Positions 1-5,639 of a stretch of DNA of 5,639 bases are shown piece after piece (position 1 is the stretch's first letter; every line of letters starts with the position of its first letter). Source of the DNA: an uncultured bacterium (GTDB taxonomy: Bacteria; Bacillota_A; Clostridia; Oscillospirales; Oscillospiraceae). The DNA lies in the NCBI GenBank assembly GCA_945917385.1, contig CAMEHJ010000090.1, positions 1 through 5,639 of the forward strand. Direction: 5' to 3'. A program made the position numbers and the translations under genes. Under the pieces are notes generated by a model. The model was not told the origin of the DNA and did not search any database. It saw nothing but the letters and a program-made list of their open reading frames with translations.

Positions 1-169
1 GCAGGTTGAGGCAGCGCAGGAAGGTGGATTTGCCGGAGCCGGAGGGGCCGATGACAACAAGCACGTCGCCCTTGTTGATGTCGATGCTGACACCTCTCAG
101 AGCATGCACCGCGCCGGCATTGAAGTGCTTTTCAAGGTCACGTACGGAAATGATGGGTTCAGCGCTCAC
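1..169 (-). CDS. Polar amino acid ABC transporter ATP-binding protein (partial, N-terminal 56 residues)
   Basis: This is the ATPase subunit that would power the importer encoded by the two genes before it, on the cytoplasmic face of the membrane. Only 56 residues are visible; the rest lies beyond the left edge. The Walker A P-loop GPSGSGKST is at residues 41-49, followed by FLRCLNL, as in the GlnQ/HisP family. The region before it ([10 protein letters not shown], then [19 protein letters not shown]) is the usual first beta-sheet of these ATPases. The start is a GTG at 169-167. An in-frame TGA at 178-176 excludes anything further upstream, and an AAAGGAGG site lies 10 nt before it. The gene overlaps the end of the permease gene by 11 nt, so the two are probably translationally coupled. 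Walker B, the signature motif and the H-loop are outside the window, so intactness cannot be judged. Family assignment is secure; substrate is unknown. Confidence 0.93.
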   Translation of the reverse strand, partial: MSAEPIISVRDLEKHFNAGAVHALRGVSIDINKGDVLVVIGPSGSGKSTFLRCLNL

Positions 170-887
170 TGTTTCTCAGCCTCCTTTCAAGCTTGCCGAT
201 GAGCCAGCTTATCAGCAGCACCAGCGTCAGGTAAATAAGCGCGACCGCAATGAGCGGCATGAACGCAGAGAAGGTGCGGCCGCGGATAACGTCGCCGCCC
301 TTGGTAAGGTCCATCAGGCCGATATAGCCGCAGACCGCCGTCTCTTTCAAAAGCGCAATAAACTCGTTCGCAAGCGACGGCAGCACCGCCTTGAACGCCT
401 GCGGGATGATGATCCAGCGCATCGTCTGCACATAGTTGAAGCCCAGGCTGCGGCCCGCCTCAAACTGGCCGGCGTCGATACTCATAATGCCGCCGCGGAT
501 GATCTCGGTTATGTACGCGCCGGAGTTGATGCCGAACACAAGTGAGGCGACCATGACCGTGTTCGTGCTGGACACAAATATGACGAAATAGCCTATCAGA
601 AGCTGGACCACGACAGGCGTGCCGCGAATGACGGTAAGGTAGACCTTCGCCACGGCGTTGAGAGCGGTCATTACGGCCTTGCCGAGACCGGGGCGCATTT
701 CGTCACGGTTCTTGTCATACGACGAGCGGATCATCGCAACAACAACGCCGATGCACAGGCCGATGAGAAGTGCAAACAGCGTTACTTCAAGCGTGACAAG
801 CAAGCCGTTGGTAATGTACTTCCAGCGGTTGCCCTCAATGAAGTTGAATATAAAGGTCTGCTTAATCTGATTGAACCATGACAACAT
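159..887 (-). CDS. Polar amino acid ABC transporter permease (HisM/GlnP-type)
   Basis: This is a 242-residue integral membrane subunit of an amino acid importer, a normal length for the family. Hydrophobic segments, judged by eye, lie at about 25-53, 91-106, 110-130, 175-195 and 208-232. The segment RGTPVVVQL at 88-96 and the stretch [12 protein letters not shown] at 123-134 are typical of HisM/HisQ/GlnP permeases. The cytoplasmic EAA loop that docks on the ATPase is at about 143-163 (EAGRSLGF, ending in IIIPQA). The ATG at 887 is preceded by AGGAGG at 900-895 with a 7-nt spacer, which supports this start. It lies 78 nt after the binding-protein gene, with a stem-loop between, and its 3' end overlaps the ATPase gene by 11 nt. 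Only one permease gene is visible, so the channel may be a homodimer, unless a second permease gene lies beyond the window. Substrate specificity cannot be read from the permease. Confidence 0.95.
   Translation of the reverse strand: MLSWFNQIKQTFIFNFIEGNRWKYITNGLLVTLEVTLFALLIGLCIGVVVAMIRSSYDKNRDEMRPGLGKAVMTALNAVAKVYLTVIRGTPVVVQLLIGYFVIFVSSTNTVMVASLVFGINSGAYITEIIRGGIMSIDAGQFEAGRSLGFNYVQTMRWIIIPQAFKAVLPSLANEFIALLKETAVCGYIGLMDLTKGGDVIRGRTFSAFMPLIAVALIYLTLVLLISWLIGKLERRLRNSER
180..187 (-). promoter_or_regulatory. Shine-Dalgarno site that fixes the GTG start of the ATPase gene
   Basis: The minus strand reads AAAGGAGG here, inside the last codons of the permease gene and 10 nt before the GTG at 169-167. 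With the in-frame TGA at 178-176, it decides the start of the ATPase gene, for which no ATG is available nearby. Confidence 0.85.
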
Positions 888-916
888 AGATCAACCTCCT
901 GCTTTCTATACGTTTT

Positions 917-942
917 CCCGGGAGCGCTTTCGCACCCCCGGG
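917..942 (-). other. Intercistronic stem-loop between binding-protein and permease genes
   Basis: Read on the minus strand, this forms an 11-bp stem: six G-C pairs at the base (CCCGGG against CCCGGG), then G-U, G-C, U-G, G-C and C-G, closed by a GAAA tetraloop of the GNRA type. It is followed by AAAACG, not a U-run, so it is not a standard intrinsic terminator. In many ABC importer operons a hairpin here protects the 3' end of the binding-protein message, giving more binding protein than membrane subunits. That role is inferred from position and shape. Confidence 0.75.
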
Positions 943-965
943 TTAGTCGTTTTGCTCGGTGCTTA

Positions 966-1727
966 TCAGTCGGCGGAGATGTACTTGTCGATGATCGCCT
1001 GTATGGTGCCGTCGGCAAGCAGCTCCTTCAGTGCGCCGTTCACTGCGTCGTAAAGCTCGGTATTCTCCTTGGCAATTTCAAAGGCGTATTCTTCCTCAGC
1101 GTAGGCAGTGGGGAGGATCTTCAGGCCGGTGTTCTGCTCAACAAAGGTCTTGGCGGGGCTGTTGTCAATGACGACCGCCTGGCACTTGCCGGTGAGCAGA
1201 GCCTGAACCGCGTCCGCGCCCTTGTTGAAGCGGGCAACGTGGTCCTCACCGAAGTCGTCGGTGCAGTAGATGTCGCCGGTGGTGTCCTGCTGAACGCCGA
1301 TGACAACGTCGTCTGCGTAGAGGTCGTCAACGGAGGCTATGGCGGAGTCCTCGGTCACGATGACCGCCTGGATGCCGGTGGCGTAGCTGTCGGTGAAGTT
1401 GACGCTCTGCTTGCGCTCCTCGGTGATGGTGAGGCCGCCGGCGCCGACGTCAGCCTTGCCGGTCTGCACGGCGATAATGATGGAGCCGAACTCCATGTCA
1501 TCAACCTGCATCTTGTAGCCGAGCTTGTCACAGATGGCCTGCATGATGTCGATGTCAATGCCGACTGCCTTCTCGTTCTCGTAGTACTCGTAGGGAGGGA
1601 ATGCAACGTTGGTCGCAACGATGAGGGTCTTTTCTTCCGCTGCCGCGGGCTTTGCGCTGCTGCCGCAGGCGGCGAGCAGTGCTGCGCACATTACTATGCA
1701 AAGTACGATTGCAAGTGTCTTTTTCAT
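966..1727 (-). CDS. Amino acid ABC transporter substrate-binding lipoprotein (SBP_bac_3 family)
   Basis: This 253-residue lipoprotein captures substrate outside the cell and hands it to the permease encoded next. Residues 1-20 are a signal peptide (MKK followed by a hydrophobic core) ending in the lipobox LAAC, with Cys21 the predicted lipid anchor. The family 3 signature is at about 55-70 (VGIDIDIMQAICDKLG). Conserved ligand-site positions are visible: the aromatic-rich FPPYEYY at 43-49, GGLTITEER at 97-105, where Arg105 matches the carboxylate-binding Arg of HisJ-type proteins, VQQDTTG at 145-151, and Asp188 in VIDN, matching the amino-group-binding Asp. The fold therefore suits an alpha-amino acid or close derivative. 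The ATG at 1727 has AAGGAG at 1741-1736 with an 8-nt spacer. The gene sits 53 nt after the amidohydrolase gene. Arginine, ornithine, citrulline, glutamine, cystine or an N-acyl amino acid are all possible ligands; the sequence does not decide. Confidence 0.96.
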   Translation of the reverse strand: MKKTLAIVLCIVMCAALLAACGSSAKPAAAEEKTLIVATNVAFPPYEYYENEKAVGIDIDIMQAICDKLGYKMQVDDMEFGSIIIAVQTGKADVGAGGLTITEERKQSVNFTDSYATGIQAVIVTEDSAIASVDDLYADDVVIGVQQDTTGDIYCTDDFGEDHVARFNKGADAVQALLTGKCQAVVIDNSPAKTFVEQNTGLKILPTAYAEEEYAFEIAKENTELYDAVNGALKELLADGTIQAIIDKYISAD

Positions 1728-1755
1728 TTCAATTTCTCCTTATGACATATATTCG

Positions 1756-1775
1756 CCGCCGGTATTTTCCGGCGG
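1756..1775 (-). other. Short stem-loop between amidohydrolase and binding-protein genes
   Basis: The minus strand reads CCGCCGG, a 6-nt AAAATA loop, then CCGGCGG: a perfect 7-bp GC-only stem starting 6 nt after the amidohydrolase stop codon. The following bases (CGAATATATG) contain no U-run, so full termination is unlikely. It may mark a processing or mRNA-stability boundary between the first three genes and the transporter genes, or cause partial termination. No convincing promoter is seen in this 53-nt gap. Confidence 0.6.
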
Positions 1776-1780
1776 TGACA

Positions 1781-2860
1781 TCAGGCTGAGATGATCTCAG
1801 AGAACAGCCTGAGTGCCGACTTGGTTACTTCGTCGTTCCAGCGGTATGCCGGAGTGTGCAGGCCGGGGGCGTCTTCGCCGCCGCCGATGCCGCACATGAA
1901 CGACTTTGTTTTTGAGCCGTACCAGCCGAAATCCTCCGACCAGCGGAATGGCTCATGCGGGGTGAGGCAGTCAAGCTGCGCGCGCATTGCGGCGGCTTTG
2001 ACCACATCGTAAAGCTCAGGGGAGTTTACGTTCGCGGGGAACACATCCTGAGATTTACAGGAAAAGCTTACGCCGGACTTCTCACACAGAGAGGAGGCGA
2101 GGGAGACGGCGGAGGCTTCAAGCTTTGCAAGATCCTCGTCATACCACGCTCTTATCGTCAAATCAATCTCTCCGCTGCCCGCCGCGACGCCGAAGGAGCG
2201 GCTGCCCGCCGTAAAGCACACGGGGGTCGCAAGCACAAGACCACGGTAGTTATCGGGGGAGGTAAGCTCGTCCCAGTGCGAGAAGAAGGCGGACATCGGG
2301 AAGATGGGGTTTACGCCGTTTTCGGGGTAGGCTGCGTGGCTCTGCGTGCCGGAAAAGGCAAGGATCAGTCCTTTCGAGGCACAGGCAAAGGTGTCGTTAA
2401 GCATCAGGACGCTGCCCGCGGGAAAACCCGGACAGTTGTGAAAGCCGAAGATGGCGTCTATCTTCTCCATATCGAAAAACGGAAGGCACTCACTGCCGCC
2501 ATCGCCCGTCTCCTCCGCGTGCTGGAAGAGGAAGAAGATGTTCTTGCCGAAGCTTTTGCCGCTTGTCCACGCACCGAGCGACGCCATTACCGAGCAGTGC
2601 CCGTCATGGCCGCAGCCGTGGTACAACCCGTCCGTGCCGGAAACGGCGTCCATATCCGCGCGAAACGCGATTGACGGGAGATTTTCACCCTCGCGGTGAG
2701 CGGCGTAAAACCACTTGCCGCAGTCATGTATCTCAAGGTCGGAGCTGGCTTTCAGGTACTCCATGAGCGCCGTTCTGGTTTTGACCTCCTGCCCGGACGG
2801 CTCAGGTATCAGGTGGAGCGCTTCGCGGAGCTTTTTTGCGGCATCAAAGGTTTTTTCCAT
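1781..2860 (-). CDS. M20-family metallo-amidohydrolase, M20D-like (N-acyl amino acid hydrolase type)
   Basis: This 359-residue protein is probably a cytoplasmic two-metal hydrolase that cleaves an amide bond, such as an N-acyl amino acid, into acid and free amine. The N-terminal segment REALHLIPEPSGQE (12-25) matches the usual family opening. FRADMDAV (66-73) is followed by HGCGHDGH (81-88), with Cys83 and His85 at the metal-ligand positions of M20D enzymes. QHAEE (113-117) supplies the Glu pair, FGFHNCPG (138-145) the His141 ligand, and GLHTPAY (333-339) the C-terminal His335. SEDFGWY (308-314) is the conserved C-terminal acid loop. The lid/dimer domain spans about 165-275 and includes SHAAYPENGVNP. 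All expected ligands are present; length is slightly below the roughly 375-400 usual for M20D. It begins 9 nt after argH and so probably shares its message. An N-acetylornithine or N-acetylcitrulline deacetylase role is conceivable, but ArgE belongs to a different M20 branch. N-acetyl-diaminopimelate deacetylase or salvage of imported N-acyl amino acids are alternatives. Confidence 0.9.
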   Translation of the reverse strand: MEKTFDAAKKLREALHLIPEPSGQEVKTRTALMEYLKASSDLEIHDCGKWFYAAHREGENLPSIAFRADMDAVSGTDGLYHGCGHDGHCSVMASLGAWTSGKSFGKNIFFLFQHAEETGDGGSECLPFFDMEKIDAIFGFHNCPGFPAGSVLMLNDTFACASKGLILAFSGTQSHAAYPENGVNPIFPMSAFFSHWDELTSPDNYRGLVLATPVCFTAGSRSFGVAAGSGEIDLTIRAWYDEDLAKLEASAVSLASSLCEKSGVSFSCKSQDVFPANVNSPELYDVVKAAAMRAQLDCLTPHEPFRWSEDFGWYGSKTKSFMCGIGGGEDAPGLHTPAYRWNDEVTKSALRLFSEIISA

Positions 2861-2867
2861 ATCAATG

Positions 2868-2873
2868 CCTCAC
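2868..2873 (-). promoter_or_regulatory. Ribosome binding site of the amidohydrolase gene, containing the argH stop codon
   Basis: The minus strand reads GTGAGG here, 7 nt before the ATG at 2860. The TGA inside it (2872-2870) is the argH stop codon. Ribosomes finishing argH therefore cover the next start region, which supports translational coupling and fixes the start of the amidohydrolase gene. Confidence 0.7.
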
Positions 2874-4255
2874 TTCTTGTGCTGCGCGAGATACGCCCTG
2901 ACGGAGGCTATCTGCGCTTCGACCGACGAAACGGAGGTGCCGCCGAAGGAGATGCGCTTACCGACGCAGGTTTCAAGGGAGATATCGTCATAAACGTCGG
3001 CTTCAAAAACATCGCTGTACTCTCTGAACTTCTCAAGCGACAGCGCTTCGAGCACGGTGTTATTTTCAATACAGTAGGCGACGAGCTGACCGGAGATCTT
3101 GTACGCGCTTCTGAACGGGACGCCCTTCTTGGTCATGTAGTCGGCAAGGTCGGTGGCGTTTATGAAGCCCTTCTGCGCAGCCTTGTACATATTGTCGCGC
3201 TTTGCCTTCATCGTCGCGAGCATCGGCGTCATGACGGAAAGGCACATCTTCACGGTGTCTACCGCGTCGAACACGGCCTCCTTGTCCTCCTGCATATCCT
3301 TGTTATACGCAAGAGGCAGACCCTTGAGCGCCGTCAGCAGCGCCATGAGGTCGCCGTAGACTCTGCCCGTTTTGCCCCTGCAAAGCTCCGCCATGTCGGG
3401 GTTTTTCTTCTGGGGCATGATGGAGGAGCCGGTGGTGTAGCTGTCATCCAGCTCGATAAACGAAAACTCCCAGCTCGACCAGAGAATTATCTCCTCGCTC
3501 AGTCTCGAAAGGTGCATCATGAGTATCGAGCACGTGCTCAGAAATTCGACGCAGAAGTCGCGGTCAGAAACGCCGTCAAGACTGTTTTCCGCGACGGCGG
3601 AGAAGCCAAGAAGCTCCGCCTCATACGCCCTGTCGGTCGGGTACGTCGTCCCCGCAAGGGCACAGCAGCCGATGGGGGAAACGTCCATGCGCTTTGCGGT
3701 ATCCTCAAAGCGGCCAACGTCCCTTTGAAGCATCATGGCATATGCCATGAGGTGATGACCAAAGGTGATGGGCTGCGCCCGCTGGAGGTGGGTATAGCCC
3801 GGCATGATGGCAGACTTATATTCCTCGGCACGGTTTGTAAGCACCTCGATAAGAGAGAGGGTGAGAGAAACAATTTCATTAATCTCGTCGCGCAGGTAAA
3901 GGCGGGTGTCGAGCGCGACCTGGTCGTTCCGGCTGCGCGCGGTGTGCAGCCGCTTGCCCGCGTCACCGATGCGCTTCGTAAGCTCGGCCTCGACGAACAT
4001 ATGAATGTCCTCGGCAGCGTCGTCGATGGGGAGAGTGCCCGCGGTTATGTCCGCGAGGATAGTCTCAAGCCCAGCGATTATCGCGTCGGCATCGTCAGTC
4101 GAGATGATGCCGCGCGCGGAGAGCATGGCGGCGTGTGCCATGGAGCCTTTTATATCCTGTTTATACATTCTGGAGTCGAAGCGGATAGAGGAATTGAAGT
4201 CGTCCGCCTGACTGTCCAAGGCCTTGGCAAAGCGCCCTGCCCACATTTTGTCCAT
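2870..4255 (-). CDS. argH: Argininosuccinate lyase
   Basis: ArgH splits argininosuccinate into arginine and fumarate, the last step of arginine synthesis, in the cytoplasm as a homotetramer. The protein is 461 residues, full length for the family. It opens with MWAGRFAKALD, the usual start of ArgH proteins (WGGRF). Conserved blocks are all visible: TARSRNDQVALD at 105-116; MPGYTHLQRAQP at 151-162, including the conserved His156; and the fumarase/aspartase superfamily signature GSSIMPQKKNPD at 276-287, which carries the catalytic serine loop. YNKDMQEDKEAVFD follows, as expected. The ATG at 4255 has AAGGAAG at 4271-4265 with a 9-nt spacer. It lies 21 nt after argG, and its TGA stop is embedded in the ribosome binding site of the next gene. 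It is probably cotranscribed with argG under the ARG-box promoter. No missing residue or frameshift is seen. Confidence 0.98.
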   Translation of the reverse strand: MDKMWAGRFAKALDSQADDFNSSIRFDSRMYKQDIKGSMAHAAMLSARGIISTDDADAIIAGLETILADITAGTLPIDDAAEDIHMFVEAELTKRIGDAGKRLHTARSRNDQVALDTRLYLRDEINEIVSLTLSLIEVLTNRAEEYKSAIMPGYTHLQRAQPITFGHHLMAYAMMLQRDVGRFEDTAKRMDVSPIGCCALAGTTYPTDRAYEAELLGFSAVAENSLDGVSDRDFCVEFLSTCSILMMHLSRLSEEIILWSSWEFSFIELDDSYTTGSSIMPQKKNPDMAELCRGKTGRVYGDLMALLTALKGLPLAYNKDMQEDKEAVFDAVDTVKMCLSVMTPMLATMKAKRDNMYKAAQKGFINATDLADYMTKKGVPFRSAYKISGQLVAYCIENNTVLEALSLEKFREYSDVFEADVYDDISLETCVGKRISFGGTSVSSVEAQIASVRAYLAQHKK

Positions 4256-4276
4256 TGCTGTATGCTTCCTTAAAGA

Positions 4277-5506
4277 TTATTTGCTGTTTTTCGCGTTGAC
4301 CTGCGCCTGTACGGAGATGGGCAGACCGAAGAGGTTGATGAAGCCCGCAGAATCCTTCTGGTTGTAGACATGGTCTTCACCGAAGGTGGCGATCTCCTCG
4401 GAGTAGAGCGACCAGTCGCTCCATGCGCCGGCCTTGATCATGTTGCCCTTGTAGAGCTTGATGCGAACCTTGCCGGTGACGTGCTCCTGAGTCTTGGTGA
4501 CGAAGGCGGAGAGCGCCTCGCGCAGGGGGGTGTACCACTGACCGTTATACAGAAGGTCTGCAAAGCAGACGGAAAGCTCCTGCTTCTTGTGCATGGTCAT
4601 CTTGTCAAGGCAGAGCGTCTCAAGATAGTTATGCGCAAAGTAGAGGATAGCGCCGCCCGGAGTTTCGTAAACGCCGCGGCACTTCATGCCGACGAGACGG
4701 TTTTCCACGATGTCAAGAAGGCCGATGCCGTTTGCGCCGCCAACCTCGTTGAGCTTGAGGATGATGTCCTTCGCGCTCATCTTCTCGCCGTTAAAGGCGA
4801 CGGGAACGCCCTTGTCAAACTCCAGCTCGATATAGGTGGGAGCATCGGGAGCCTGAATGGGGGAGACGCCCATTTCAAGGAAGCCGGGCTTTTCGTACAT
4901 AGGCTCGTTTCCGGCGTCCTCAAGGTCAAGACCCTCATGGCTGAGGTGCCACATATTCTTGTCCTTGGAGTAGTTGGTCTCGCGGTTTATCTTGAGGGGG
5001 ACATTGTGCGCCTCGGCATAGTCGATCTCCTCGTCGCGGGACTTGATGTTCCACTCACGCCAGGGGGCGATGATCTTCATACCGGGTGCGAATGCCTTGA
5101 TTGCAAGCTCAAAGCGAACCTGGTCGTTGCCCTTGCCGGTGCAGCCGTGGCAGATGGCGTCGGCACCCTCGGCGATGGCGATCTCGGCAAGGCGCTTGCC
5201 GATGATGGGACGGGCAAGGGAGGTGCCGAGCATATACTCCTCGTACTTTGCGCCCGCCTGGACGGTGGGGATAATCATCTCGTTTACGAACTCGTCGGTC
5301 AAATCCTCAACATAGAGCTTGGAAGCGCCGGTCTTGAGAGCCTTTTCTTCAAGCCCCTCAAGCTCGTCCGCCTGACCGACGTTGCCGGAGACGGCGATTA
5401 TCTCAAGATCCTGACCGTAGTTTTCCTTGAGCCAGGGAATAATAATAGAAGTGTCAAGACCGCCGGAGTAGGCGAGGACGACTTTTTTGATCTTCTGTTC
5501 GGACAT
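4277..5506 (-). CDS. argG: Argininosuccinate synthase
   Basis: ArgG joins citrulline and aspartate using ATP to give argininosuccinate, AMP and pyrophosphate, the step before ArgH. The 409-residue protein is full length (family about 400). The N-terminal ATP pyrophosphatase P-loop AYSGGLDTS is at 12-20. The second family signature, [12 protein letters not shown], is at 121-132. LGTSLARP (93-100), SRDEEIDYA and [19 protein letters not shown] are typical substrate-binding and structural blocks, and the C-terminal oligomerisation part ends with VNAKNSK. The ATG at 5506 is preceded by GGAGGT at 5518-5513 with about 7 nt to the start. It is the first gene after the promoter and ARG boxes, with argH 21 nt downstream. 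One small oddity is GNVGQ at 41-45, where I recall an Asp in many homologues (DVGQ or DIGQ). Confidence 0.98.
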   Translation of the reverse strand: MSEQKIKKVVLAYSGGLDTSIIIPWLKENYGQDLEIIAVSGNVGQADELEGLEEKALKTGASKLYVEDLTDEFVNEMIIPTVQAGAKYEEYMLGTSLARPIIGKRLAEIAIAEGADAICHGCTGKGNDQVRFELAIKAFAPGMKIIAPWREWNIKSRDEEIDYAEAHNVPLKINRETNYSKDKNMWHLSHEGLDLEDAGNEPMYEKPGFLEMGVSPIQAPDAPTYIELEFDKGVPVAFNGEKMSAKDIILKLNEVGGANGIGLLDIVENRLVGMKCRGVYETPGGAILYFAHNYLETLCLDKMTMHKKQELSVCFADLLYNGQWYTPLREALSAFVTKTQEHVTGKVRIKLYKGNMIKAGAWSDWSLYSEEIATFGEDHVYNQKDSAGFINLFGLPISVQAQVNAKNSK

Positions 5507-5527
5507 TTTATTACCTCCAAAGAGAGA

Positions 5528-5546
5528 AATTCGGTCAAGCCGAATT
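5528..5546 (-). promoter_or_regulatory. Hairpin in the argG leader
   Basis: The minus strand reads AATTCGG, a CTTGA loop, then CCGAATT, a perfect 7-bp stem with a 5-nt loop lying between the predicted transcription start and the Shine-Dalgarno site. A pyrimidine-rich TCTCTCTTT follows. It could stabilise the 5' end of the message or act as a weak pause or attenuator. The stem is short and half A-U, and no competing antiterminator is apparent, so a regulatory role is uncertain. Confidence 0.45.
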
Positions 5547-5548
5547 GT

Positions 5549-5566
5549 CTTGAATTGTTATGCAAG
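5549..5566 (-). promoter_or_regulatory. Proximal ARG box (predicted ArgR/AhrC operator)
   Basis: The 14-bp core at 5551-5564 reads TGCATAACAATTCA on the minus strand, close to the ARG-box pattern TGaAT-WWWW-ATtCA known for ArgR/AhrC. The longer 18-bp arms CTTGCAT and ATTCAAG pair in six of seven positions. It covers the predicted transcription start just downstream of the -10 element, so a bound repressor would block initiation. Assignment rests on this match and on being directly upstream of argGH. Confidence 0.75.
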
Positions 5567-5567
5567 A

Positions 5568-5596
5568 AATATAACACAAGATGTATAATTATGCAA
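5568..5596 (-). promoter_or_regulatory. Predicted sigma-A-type promoter of the argGH operon
   Basis: The minus strand has TTGCAT at 5596-5591 as a partial -35 (TTG conserved), a 17-nt spacer, and TATATT at 5573-5568 as a -10 differing from TATAAT at one position. TG at 5576-5575 makes an extended -10 (TGTTATATT), which can compensate for the weak -35. Transcription would start near 5560-5562, leaving a leader of roughly 55 nt before argG. The two ARG boxes cover the start point and the -35/spacer region, the usual layout for repression. Confidence 0.75.
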
Positions 5597-5597
5597 G
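5580..5597 (-). promoter_or_regulatory. Distal ARG box (predicted ArgR/AhrC operator)
   Basis: The core at 5582-5595 reads TGCATAATTATACA on the minus strand, palindromic at 12 of 14 positions around AATT and close to the ARG-box pattern. It overlaps the -35 element and the promoter spacer. Its centre lies 31 bp from the proximal box, about three helical turns, so both sites face the same side of the DNA. An 11-bp stretch, TTCTTGCATAA, is repeated exactly at both boxes (5599-5589 and 5568-5558). Confidence 0.72.
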
Positions 5598-5639
5598 AAC
5601 TTTTTGCCGGAAATCAGTCCATTGACTTACAAAATATCA

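Noticed and set aside
6..545. Plus-strand open frame of 179 codons at the left edge
   Set aside because: It runs opposite both the ATPase and permease genes, which have clear family motifs and ribosome binding sites.
917..942. Rho-independent terminator after the binding-protein gene
   Set aside because: The stem is strong but is followed by AAAACG on the transcribed strand, with no U-run.
1239..1745. Plus-strand open frame of 168 codons opposite the binding-protein gene
   Set aside because: Its Val/Gly/Asp-rich translation is the typical reverse complement of a biased coding gene; the minus-strand lipoprotein explains the DNA fully.
1955..2674. Plus-strand open frame of 239 codons opposite the amidohydrolase gene
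   Set aside because: It is a shadow of a gene with an intact metal site, has a low-complexity basic composition and no credible ribosome binding site was identified.
2696..4273. Plus-strand open frame of 525 codons antisense to argH and the start of the amidohydrolase gene
   Set aside because: It lies almost wholly opposite argH, which has every family motif. The predicted protein is rich in Arg, His and Gly and has no recognisable domain; it is a by-product of GC-rich codon use.
5519..5546. Intrinsic terminator or arginine attenuator in the argG leader
   Set aside because: The stem is 7 bp with four A-U pairs and is followed by mixed pyrimidines rather than a U-run. No leader peptide, riboswitch or T-box elements fit in the roughly 55-nt leader.
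5623..5639. TTGACT on the plus strand as a -35 of a divergent promoter
   Set aside because: The -10 position would fall beyond the window, so it cannot be evaluated. A divergent gene to the right is possible but unsupported here. Nothing else is seen in 5600-5639.
1..5639. Mobile elements, CRISPR arrays, tRNA or rRNA genes
   Set aside because: No repeats with regular spacing, transposase or integrase motifs, or RNA-gene signatures were seen; the window is almost fully covered by six ordinary genes.

Overview
The window is a run of six genes, all on the minus strand, so transcription goes from high to low coordinates. In transcription order they are: argininosuccinate synthase (argG), argininosuccinate lyase (argH), an M20-family amidohydrolase close to subfamily M20D, and the three parts of a polar amino acid ABC importer (lipoprotein binding protein, HisM/GlnP-type permease, and an ATPase cut off by the left window edge). 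Every sizeable plus-strand frame is an antisense shadow of these genes.

The organism is most likely a moderately GC-rich member of the Firmicutes, class Clostridia, perhaps a gut Oscillospirales species. The evidence is a lipobox on the binding protein, strong AGGAGG-type ribosome binding sites, AT-rich intergenic DNA beside GC-rich genes, and an ArgG that reads like clostridial homologues from memory. No search was run, so this placement is inference.

Region by region. At 5507-5639 lies the regulatory region: a good sigma-A-type promoter with an extended -10 (TGnTATATT), bracketed by two ARG-box-like palindromes 31 bp apart, then a short leader with a 7-bp hairpin and a strong Shine-Dalgarno site. 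At 4277-5506 is argG and at 2870-4255 argH, 21 nt apart. At 1781-2860 is the M20 amidohydrolase, whose ribosome binding site contains the argH stop codon. A small hairpin separates it from the binding protein (966-1727). A stronger GNRA-capped hairpin separates that from the permease (159-887). The ATPase starts with GTG inside the end of the permease gene and runs off the window.

How they may work together. ArgG and ArgH perform the last two steps of arginine synthesis (citrulline + aspartate to argininosuccinate to arginine + fumarate). The ARG boxes suggest repression by ArgR/AhrC when arginine is plentiful. The importer probably takes up an amino acid or derivative, and the amidohydrolase probably removes an acyl group from an N-acylated amino acid or a similar amide. 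The close same-strand packing, with no clear internal promoter or intrinsic terminator, suggests one arginine-controlled unit combining synthesis, uptake and deacylation. The substrates of the last four genes cannot be read from the sequence. All proteins belong to known families. The most notable points are the control region and the linkage of an M20D-like hydrolase plus transporter to argGH.
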